This document shows positions 16,876 through 23,186 of a DNA stretch of 36,497 nt, piece after piece. The stretch lies in NCBI RefSeq assembly GCF_041817755.1, contig NZ_JBGYBX010000065.1:1-36497 (forward strand), in the 5' to 3' direction. The position numbers and the translations under genes are program-made. Positions within the stretch are counted from its first letter, which is position 1. Every line of letters starts with the position of its first letter. Origin of the DNA: Glaesserella sp041817755 (GTDB taxonomy: Bacteria; Pseudomonadota; Gammaproteobacteria; Enterobacterales; Pasteurellaceae). The notes below the pieces were generated by a model. It did no database searches. It had not been told where the DNA came from and worked only from the letters and a program-made list of their open reading frames with translations.

Positions 16876-18192
16876 TTATTTCATAGAAACTTTTTGCACC
16901 TGTTTTATTATGCCCGTAAATATTTGATCCCGTATATTTTCATCTATCTGTTTGGGCAATGTTGTTGCTACGCTATCAATGGTTTCTTGTATTGTATCGC
17001 AAATTTGCTCTATCACTTGTTTCATATCACTTGAACTAAATCCGACAAACTTAGCTGTGGCATAGAAATGTTCAGCATAAATTTTACTCCAATGCCATTT
17101 TTTTCCTTTTTGCGTGCTACGCAAGCTCATTGCCATTTGTAATTCACTGTGATGCCAACCTTTTCCGCCTAACATTGGATAAGCAGAAAGTACGTCATAC
17201 ACTGGGGATAAGTGATAACGCCCTTGTTTTTCAATGGCGAGAGAAAAGTTTTTAGCGTGTCCATCAATGGCAGCCAGTAGCCAAAACAGAAATTGAGTTT
17301 GCATAAATTGACGGCGATCGTTGGGATTACTGGAGTAGAGCAACTTATTCATCATATCCCCAATACCAACTCCACCATCGCTTTCATATTTTTGCGTTGG
17401 CGATAAGCTGAATGCCTGACAGAAATCTTCGTAAGGTAAACGTAAAAAATAACTGCCATCTTGACTAAGACGGCGATCAAAACGTTCAACAGCTAATGCC
17501 CGTATATCGTTCATTTCCAATAATTCAACGTTTGCGGAAGGGATATTGAAAGCAGAAAATAATCTCAAACAGACGAGTTCGTTATCTACACTTTTTGACA
17601 GATCAAGCATGTGTTTAGGGGTACGAATTTCTCCCATAGGCAATTTGAAAATATGCGTTGTCGGGGTCAATCCGTGTGGTAATTTCCATTTGCCGTTATG
17701 CCAAAGCAGAGCTGTTTTTTCTTGTGCACCAGCAATAGAAATTCTGAAGTCCTGATTATTATCAATCATACCAAGCGGGGCATTGTATTGATAACTTTGT
17801 AGAATTTTCGCCATTTCACTCTCGTTTAATTCTGTGGCTTGAATTATTCGATGATTAGGAATTTGTTCATCTTCCCCTAAAAGAGTAATAGCACCCGCAG
17901 AATCGCGACCAATTTTAGCAAGTAAGTCAAAAGGTTGTTGTGTTTCAGCATTAAATCTTGTCGCAATTCTTGCTCGAATTTGAGGATTATCGGGCAGTAA
18001 ATTATCAAAGAAATTAATCACTTCTTTGCCTTGATATGTTGCTCTTTGCAAGGGCATAGAAAGGGAAATCGGGCGAGCTAATGGGGAATTTAGCCAACTT
18101 TCAGCATAGGAAAAATGGTGGGAACCCGATAAAGTGCGGTCAAAATACCCAACCATTTCGCCATTCATTAATACTCGTAATCGCATTACCAT
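16876..18192 (-). CDS. hipA: HipA-family serine/threonine kinase toxin
   Basis: A 438-residue HipA close to the E. coli length (440). E. coli HipA phosphorylates glutamyl-tRNA synthetase, stops translation and causes persistence. Key features are kept: the N-terminal LSMPLQR region, the autophosphorylation serine S152 in FRISIAGAQEKTALL, the catalytic D310 and N315 in AIDGHAKNFSL, and the metal-binding D333 in SPVYDVLSAYP. It therefore looks catalytically intact. Its start overlaps the antitoxin stop by 7 bp and is preceded by GAGGGG at good spacing; a TAATG start at 18186 is the alternative. Target specificity is inferred from the family. Confidence 0.95.
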   Translation of the reverse strand: MVMRLRVLMNGEMVGYFDRTLSGSHHFSYAESWLNSPLARPISLSMPLQRATYQGKEVINFFDNLLPDNPQIRARIATRFNAETQQPFDLLAKIGRDSAGAITLLGEDEQIPNHRIIQATELNESEMAKILQSYQYNAPLGMIDNNQDFRISIAGAQEKTALLWHNGKWKLPHGLTPTTHIFKLPMGEIRTPKHMLDLSKSVDNELVCLRLFSAFNIPSANVELLEMNDIRALAVERFDRRLSQDGSYFLRLPYEDFCQAFSLSPTQKYESDGGVGIGDMMNKLLYSSNPNDRRQFMQTQFLFWLLAAIDGHAKNFSLAIEKQGRYHLSPVYDVLSAYPMLGGKGWHHSELQMAMSLRSTQKGKKWHWSKIYAEHFYATAKFVGFSSSDMKQVIEQICDTIQETIDSVATTLPKQIDENIRDQIFTGIIKQVQKVSMK

Positions 18193-18425
18193 TCATCATT
18201 CCCCTCTGTTTTTTCAGGACGAGGTTGGATATGTAGTTCATAGCCTAAACCTGAAAGTAACTTGAATAATGTTTCAATAGTGGCTTTATCGGTTTTTTTC
18301 TCAAATGTGGAAATCGTGGCTTGCCGTAAAGCCACTTGATTTGCGATTTGCATTTGAGAGAGCTTTTTTTGCTTACGAATATCGCGTAGGCTATTTCCAA
18401 GCATATCTGGTGTCGTGATTAACAT
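18186..18425 (-). CDS. hipB: HipB-type antitoxin and autorepressor (XRE HTH)
   Basis: A 79-residue XRE-family helix-turn-helix protein (LSQMQIANQVALRQATISTFE) with a short C-terminal tail, as in E. coli HipB (88). It neutralises HipA and represses the operon. The promoter region holds three copies of TATAC-N8-GTATA, matching in architecture the TATCC-N8-GGATA operators of E. coli HipB. Met8 (18404) is an alternative start. Confidence 0.93.
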   Translation of the reverse strand: MLITTPDMLGNSLRDIRKQKKLSQMQIANQVALRQATISTFEKKTDKATIETLFKLLSGLGYELHIQPRPEKTEGNDEW

Positions 18426-18444
18426 ATTTTTTCCAAATTTATTT

Positions 18445-18518
18445 TATACTAAGAAGAGTATAATTTATGAAATATACGCTGTAAAGTATATTTTTGATTT
18501 TATACTAAATTGCGTATA
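18445..18518. promoter_or_regulatory. hipBA operator array: three TATAC-N8-GTATA sites
   Basis: Sites at 18445-18462, 18473-18490 and 18501-18518 each have perfect five-base half-sites around an eight-base spacer. Their centres are exactly 28 bp apart. The nearest is 20 bp upstream of the hipB start. The half-site layout equals that of the E. coli HipB operator with a changed fourth and fifth base. Confidence 0.85.
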
Positions 18519-18640
18519 TCAGTGGCTTAGGGTAATACAATATATGGAGATGGGAGCCAGATATTCCTACATATTGTTAAAATTTAGGAGAACATTAAAG
18601 TTTGTTGATGTTTTTTGCTTGTAAAACATACTATTTTGTG

Positions 18641-18755
18641 CCTAGTACATAAAATGCGTACTAGGTTACGCATAGTTGAGTGGCTTTGTCACTCTAATTC
18701 TCAGCCCCAAAGGGGCTGAATTATGCGTAACCTGGTACGGCTCTGCCGTGCCAGG
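18641..18755. repeat. Cloverleaf-like element with 34-bp imperfect terminal inverted repeats
   Basis: Ends 18641-18674 and 18722-18755 are complementary at about 25 of 34 positions. Local stems: CCTAGTAC/GTACTAGG (18641-18665); GGTTACGCATA (18664-18674) with TATGCGTAACC (18722-18732), enclosing GAGTG/CACTC (18678-18694) and TCAGCCCC/GGGGCTGA (18701-18719); and an 11-bp stem at 18731-18755. It has no ORF. The intergenic stretch 18426-18844 otherwise holds only the hip operators, this element and the mol promoter. Confidence 0.7.
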
Positions 18756-18791
18756 GGGGCAGAAAATCAAACCGCTTGTTGATTAATTTTT

Positions 18792-18819
18792 ATCGCTATA
18801 TAATCATAAATATAATGAT
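18792..18819. promoter_or_regulatory. ModE-like box upstream of the molybdate/tungstate operon
   Basis: ATCGCTATATA, six bases, then AATATAATGAT: an imperfect inverted repeat matching at 8 of 11 positions. It is close to the ModE pattern TATAT-N7-TAYAT (right half AATAT). It lies 26 bp upstream of the binding-protein start, in a repressing position. modE itself is in the window at 27000-27770. Confidence 0.55.
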
Positions 18820-18844
18820 TTTATCTTAATCACAGGAGCTAATT

Positions 18845-19852
18845 ATGAAAAAATTCCTTTCCGCATTCGCTTTGTTGGCGTTTGTGACAAGTGGTGTGTC
18901 TGCTAATGAGCAGCCGATCAGTACCCATTTTGGCGATTTGCCTAAAGCTGAAAGCGTGCAAAAAATTATCAGTGCAGGTAATCCAAGTGATGTTGTGTTA
19001 CTTGCTGTTGCCCCTGAAAAACTGGCTGGGTTTGCCGGCTTTAAAATGCAATCTTCAGCAGGAAAGTTATTTCCTGAGACGTTACAGAAATTAGAAACGC
19101 TAGGGAGAGTATCAGGTAAAAATAGTAGTTTATCGCCTGAAAAAATCGTAGCGTTATCCCCTGACTTGATTGTCGATGTGGGTAATGTGTCACCAAACTA
19201 TCTTGATCAGGCAAAGAAAACTCAAGCTCACACTCAAGTGCCTTATGTTTTATTGGACGGTAAACTTGAACGTACCCCGGAACTGTTACGTGAATTAGGT
19301 AAAATCGTGGGACAAGCGAAACAAGCTGAAACCTTAGCAAAATATGCGGAAGAAACCTTAAAACAAGCGGTCGGTTCTGCGAAAAATATTGCAAAAACCG
19401 CTTATCTTGCACGGGGTGCCGATGGCTTGGAGACGGGCTTTAAAGGTTCAATCCATACGGAAGCGATGGAACTGGTCGGGTTGAAAAATGTGGCAGAAGG
19501 GGATCATAAAGGTTTAGCGAAAGTGTCAATGGAACAGCTTTTACAATGGAACCCTGACATCATTTTCACGCAATTTCCTGAATTTTATCAAACGATTTGG
19601 GATTCACCACAATGGCAAGCGCTCAATGCCGTGAAAAATAAGCAAGTCTATTTAATCCCACATCAACCTTTTGGTTGGTTGGACTCGCCACCAAGTTTAA
19701 ATCGCTTGTTAGGTATGAAATGGCTACAACATCATTTGTCAGGCGGTGAACCGAAGGCATTTATTCCTGAGTTAAAAACCTTTTACAAGTTGTTTTATCA
19801 TATTGATTTAACTGACGCACAGGCTAACGAATTATTACCGAAAGGTAGATAA
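18845..19852 (+). CDS. molA: Molybdate/tungstate-type periplasmic binding protein, MolA-like
   Basis: A 335-residue type III (FecB/BtuF-fold) binding protein with a Sec signal peptide ending near GVSA-NEQ. It heads an operon with a BtuC-like permease and an ATPase. Subunit lengths (335, 330, about 254) match Haemophilus HI1472-1471-1470, the MolABC system for molybdate and tungstate. The ModE-like box upstream supports this over an iron-siderophore or cobalamin role. No ligand-binding residue was assigned. Alternative: a ferric-chelate system of the same fold. Confidence 0.72.
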   Translation: MKKFLSAFALLAFVTSGVSANEQPISTHFGDLPKAESVQKIISAGNPSDVVLLAVAPEKLAGFAGFKMQSSAGKLFPETLQKLETLGRVSGKNSSLSPEKIVALSPDLIVDVGNVSPNYLDQAKKTQAHTQVPYVLLDGKLERTPELLRELGKIVGQAKQAETLAKYAEETLKQAVGSAKNIAKTAYLARGADGLETGFKGSIHTEAMELVGLKNVAEGDHKGLAKVSMEQLLQWNPDIIFTQFPEFYQTIWDSPQWQALNAVKNKQVYLIPHQPFGWLDSPPSLNRLLGMKWLQHHLSGGEPKAFIPELKTFYKLFYHIDLTDAQANELLPKGR

Positions 19853-19865
19853 ATGTTCGGTTGAG

Positions 19866-20858
19866 ATGATGTCCAAACGGTCGCTACTGGCATTCAGTTT
19901 GCTCTTATTACTGGCTATTTTGCTCTCGCTTAATCTCGGAAAGTATCCGATTTCGCCGACAGCAGTGTGGCAAGCGGTCGTTTGTGCTTTCTCTACCGAA
20001 TGCGAAACAAACCAAGTTCAAACGGTATTATGGCATATTCGAGTGCCACGCATTATTGTTGCTTGCTTAGTCGGGGCTGCATTAGCTTGTGCCGGGGCAA
20101 CCTATCAGGGGATGTTTAAAAACCCGTTGGTTTCCCCCGATATTCTAGGTGTATCGGCAGGGGCTGGTTTTGGGGCTTCGTTGGCGATTTTTTGCAATTT
20201 GCCGATGTGGTATGTGCAACTTTTTGCATTTATCGGCGGTATTAGTGCGGTATTGTTGGTAAGTGTAATTGCCAGTACTCATCGAGAGCGAGATCCTGTT
20301 CTTGTGCTTGTCCTATCGGGTATTGCAATCGGTTCATTACTAGGCGCAGGCATTTCGTTATTAAAAATCTTAGCAGACCCTTTCACCCAACTGCCGAGTA
20401 TCACCTTTTGGTTGCTAGGCAGTTTAACAGCAGTCAATCTTGATGATGTACTGCAACTGACCCCATTGATATTGCTTGGCATATTGCCTATTTTTCTGCT
20501 TCGTTGGCGGTTGAATTTGCTTTCCCTTGATGAAGAAGAAGCACAAGCCCTTGGCGTGTCGGTCAAGCGTATTCGTTATTTGTTGATCATTTTCACCACA
20601 CTTTGTACAGCAAGTGCAGTATCAATCACAGGGATCATCGGCTGGGTAGGATTAGTTGTGCCACACATTGCTCGATTGCTAGTGGGAGCTAATTTTACTC
20701 GTTTACTGCCCACATCGATTTTATTGGGAGCGAGTTCTCTCGTTATCACCGATACGCTTGCTCGTACCGTTGCTCAAATTGAAATTCCGTTAGGCATTTT
20801 GACTTCAATTTGTGGTGCGCCGTTTTTTCTCTATCTATTATTGAGAAAGTCACGATGA
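19866..20858 (+). CDS. molB: BtuC/FecCD-type ABC permease, MolB-like
   Basis: A 330-residue inner-membrane permease with about ten hydrophobic helices. The FecCD signatures are clear: GAALACAGATYQGMFKNPLVSPDILGVS is the family loop, and TGIIGWVGLVVPHIARLL is the coupling region that docks the ATPase. Haemophilus MolB (HI1471) is a close length match. It starts 13 bp after the binding protein, and its stop overlaps the ATPase start by 4 bp. Confidence 0.85.
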   Translation: MMSKRSLLAFSLLLLLAILLSLNLGKYPISPTAVWQAVVCAFSTECETNQVQTVLWHIRVPRIIVACLVGAALACAGATYQGMFKNPLVSPDILGVSAGAGFGASLAIFCNLPMWYVQLFAFIGGISAVLLVSVIASTHRERDPVLVLVLSGIAIGSLLGAGISLLKILADPFTQLPSITFWLLGSLTAVNLDDVLQLTPLILLGILPIFLLRWRLNLLSLDEEEAQALGVSVKRIRYLLIIFTTLCTASAVSITGIIGWVGLVVPHIARLLVGANFTRLLPTSILLGASSLVITDTLARTVAQIEIPLGILTSICGAPFFLYLLLRKSR

Positions 20859-21493
20859 ATTGGATACTGGAAACGAAAAACCTAACGATTGGCTATGCGG
20901 GTCAGCCTTTGATCTCGGGGATCGATTTTCGTCTAGGAACAAATGACATCTGCTGTGTGTTAGGGGCAAACGGAGCTGGGAAAAGTACCTTTTTACGCAC
21001 GTTACTGGGTACTCAAGCAAAATTGCACGGGGAGATTTTCTTTGCAAACCAACCGCTTGTTACGTATTCACCGCAACAGTTAGCCCAACAAATTGCCTAT
21101 GTGCCACAATCGCATCAAAGTTTATTTCCCTTTACGGTTGAAGAGATGGTTTTAATGGGGCGTTCGGCTTATCTCAAATGGTATCAAAGCCCTAGCCATA
21201 AAGATAAACAACTTGCTTTTAACGCATTGGAACAGCTAGATATTGTGCATTTGGCTCAACGTTACTATCCACAATTAAGCGGTGGCGAAAAACAGTTAGT
21301 GTTGATTGCCAGAGCCATTGCCCAGCAAGCCAAAATGTTGATTATGGACGAACCGACTTCAAGCCTTGATTTCGGTAATCAAATTCGTCTGCTGAACCAA
21401 ATTAAACAGCTACATCAACAAAATATGGCATTACTGATCACCACACATCACCCACAGCACGCCGATTACCTTGCAGATAGTGTTGTGATTTAG
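20855..21493 (+). CDS. molC: ABC transporter ATPase, MolC-like, truncated at its C-terminus
   Basis: The readable frame from 20855 gives 212 residues. It has Walker A GANGAGKST, the Q-loop VPQSHQ, signature LSGGEKQ, Walker B LIMDEPTSS and the switch His in TTHHPQH, so the catalytic core is complete. It stops at a TAG right after ADSVVI. Family members run to about 253 residues, and the missing tail is still encoded downstream. One T short in the T-run at 21489-21491 and one G extra at 21523-21526 would explain the break. The result is either a recently truncated, possibly active ATPase or a base-calling artefact. Confidence 0.85.
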   Translation: MNWILETKNLTIGYAGQPLISGIDFRLGTNDICCVLGANGAGKSTFLRTLLGTQAKLHGEIFFANQPLVTYSPQQLAQQIAYVPQSHQSLFPFTVEEMVLMGRSAYLKWYQSPSHKDKQLAFNALEQLDIVHLAQRYYPQLSGGEKQLVLIARAIAQQAKMLIMDEPTSSLDFGNQIRLLNQIKQLHQQNMALLITTHHPQHADYLADSVVI

Positions 21494-21619
21494 ATAAACA
21501 ACATCAACCAGCTTTTCAACAAGGGGAAAAAAGCCGATATGCTTACCCTTCATCAATTAGCCAAAACCTATCGTATTGATACGGCGAGTTTGGCTCAACA
21601 TTTACCTTTTAAGGAATAA
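21494..21619 (+). pseudogene. Detached C-terminal tail of the MolC-like ATPase
   Basis: In the +1-shifted frame the first part reads LDKQHQPAFQQG. From about 21527 the original frame reads KKADMLTLHQLAKTYRIDT and ends SLAQHLPFKE at a TAA at 21617-21619. Joined, they form a normal ABC-ATPase C-terminus of about 42 residues. A -1 and a +1 indel in homopolymer runs separate it from the gene. No start codon of its own is convincing. Confidence 0.75.
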
Positions 21620-21620
21620 C

Positions 21621-22421
21621 ATGAATTCATTCTACGACATTGATTTTGCTCAACTTTATAAACAACACCTGATTGCGTGTCGTTATCACGATGTTACCGC
21701 TGAGAAATGGGATAAAAAAGCAGTTAAGTTTGCTGAAACGTTTGTTGAAAAAGAGAGCAGTTATACCCGTCAATTTCTAGATAAAATGAAGATTGAACCA
21801 ACAGATAGCGTATTGGATATTGGCTCAGGGCCGGGAACGCTTGCCATTCCCCTAGCCCGTTTATGCAAACAAGTTTACGCCTTAGATTTTAGCGAAGGTA
21901 TGTTGCAATTATTGGCTCGTTATCAACAACAGCTAGGGCTATTTAATATTATCCCCATTCACAAATCGTGGAACGCTCCTTGGGATGATGTACCTCAGGC
22001 TGATATTGTGATCGCTTCTCGCTCAACGTTAGTGGCGGATCTTGACGAGATGATCGATAAATTATCGGCAAAAGCCAAAAAGCGAGTTTATCTTACCGCA
22101 ATTACTCAGCCCCATTTTTTAGATAGCGGTATTTTTGATGCGATTGAACGTGATGCGTTAGGGTTTCCAACTTATATCTATCTGTTAAACCACCTTTATC
22201 AACGTGGTATTCAAGCGGAGCTTTCCTTCTTACAAGGTGCGGAAGGGGAATTTCAAGGAGAAACATACCAAGATCTGCAAAATGCCGTAGAGTTTTCTCT
22301 CGGAGCATTAACGGAATTAGAGCGACAAAAGTTGCAAGCGTTCTATCAGCAAAAACAGCAATCCCGACAAAAAATCAGCCACGGTCAAGCCCGTTGGGCG
22401 TTTGTTTCGTGGCAGGTGTAA
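21621..22421 (+). CDS. Class I SAM-dependent methyltransferase
   Basis: A 266-residue protein with the SAM-binding motif VLDIGSGPGTLAIPLA near residue 70 and the post-I acidic loop ALDFSEGM. I start it at 21621 (MNSFYDIDF), where AAGGAA precedes the ATG; the frame is open further upstream but overlaps the ATPase tail. It begins 1 bp after the intact-frame end of the mol ATPase, so it is probably the fourth gene of that operon. The methyl acceptor is unknown. Genes of this kind next to metal-uptake ABC systems suggest a link to ligand or cofactor handling, which is inference only. Confidence 0.8.
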   Translation: MNSFYDIDFAQLYKQHLIACRYHDVTAEKWDKKAVKFAETFVEKESSYTRQFLDKMKIEPTDSVLDIGSGPGTLAIPLARLCKQVYALDFSEGMLQLLARYQQQLGLFNIIPIHKSWNAPWDDVPQADIVIASRSTLVADLDEMIDKLSAKAKKRVYLTAITQPHFLDSGIFDAIERDALGFPTYIYLLNHLYQRGIQAELSFLQGAEGEFQGETYQDLQNAVEFSLGALTELERQKLQAFYQQKQQSRQKISHGQARWAFVSWQV

Positions 22422-22433
22422 AATATCGACAAA

Positions 22434-22490
22434 TACAAGCGGTGTGATTTTGCAAATTTTTTGCAAGAACGCACCGCTTGTAGCATTTTT
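22434..22490 (+). terminator. Terminator built from two inverted DNA uptake signals
   Basis: TACAAGCGGTG at 22434-22444 and CACCGCTTGTA at 22472-22482 are exact complements, each containing a full uptake-signal core. A second palindrome based on TTGCAA lies in the loop. A T-rich stretch follows. Paired uptake sequences as terminators are known in Pasteurellaceae. Confidence 0.75.
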
Positions 22491-22556
22491 TCCTTGTAAT
22501 TCACGTAAATTTTGCTACATTCCGCAGGTTATTTTTCTTGTTTTAAAGGTCAAAAA

Positions 22557-23099
22557 ATGAGCCAACAACTTGAGTTAATCAAATCTTCAATTAAATCTAT
22601 TCCTGACTATCCAAAAGCAGGTATTATCTTCCGTGATATTACCTCTTTATTAGAAGTACCGGCCGCATTCCAAGCCACTATTGATGCGATCGTCGCGGAA
22701 TTCAAAGGCAAAGGTATTACCAAAATCGTCGGTACGGAATCGCGCGGTTTTATCTTCGGTGCCCCCGTCGCTTTGGCGTTAGGTGTGCCGTTTGTATTAG
22801 TGCGTAAACCGAAAAAGTTACCGCGTGCGGTGATTTCGCAATCTTATTCTTTAGAATATGGCGAAGATACTTTAGAGATCCACACCGATTCAGTTCAAAC
22901 CGGCGATAATGTTTTGATTATTGACGACTTGCTCGCTACCGGCGGTACGGTTGAAGCCACGGCGAAATTAATTCGTCGCTTAGGCGGTAACGTTGAACAT
23001 GCGGCGTTTGTGATTTGGTTGCCTGATCTTGGCGGTAAAGAACGCTTAGCAAAAGCCGGTGTCAATTCTTATACATTAGTGAGCTTTGAAGGTCACTAA
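22557..23099 (+). CDS. apt: Adenine phosphoribosyltransferase
   Basis: A 180-residue purine-salvage enzyme that makes AMP from adenine and PRPP. The start at 22557 (MSQQLELIKSS) matches the E. coli protein and has an AAAGGT ribosome binding site; an upstream in-frame ATG at 22512 is unlikely. The PRPP-binding loop is VLIIDDLLATGGT, and GTESRGFIFG is the other conserved region. It is followed by dnaX, the same neighbour as in E. coli. Confidence 0.97.
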   Translation: MSQQLELIKSSIKSIPDYPKAGIIFRDITSLLEVPAAFQATIDAIVAEFKGKGITKIVGTESRGFIFGAPVALALGVPFVLVRKPKKLPRAVISQSYSLEYGEDTLEIHTDSVQTGDNVLIIDDLLATGGTVEATAKLIRRLGGNVEHAAFVIWLPDLGGKERLAKAGVNSYTLVSFEGH

Positions 23100-23105
23100 T
23101 CTTAT

Positions 23106-23156
23106 ATTTCCCCCTTTGTAATTCTCTCCTTTGTAAAAGGGGGCTAAGGGGGATTT
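23106..23156. repeat. G-run/C-run dispersed repeat, copy 3
   Basis: A TTTCCCCCTTTGTAA arm is complementary to TTGTAAAAGGGGGCTAAGGGGGATTT. It lies in the apt-dnaX gap and is the cleanest of the three copies in the window. Confidence 0.65.
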
Positions 23157-23186
23157 CAAGAGCTACGCAACATCTAAAGAGGTCAA

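Noticed and set aside
21491..21493. In-frame TAG as a recoded sense codon in the mol ATPase
   Set aside because: The next residues in that frame do not look like the family, while two single-base indels restore a normal tail. Recoding is not needed.
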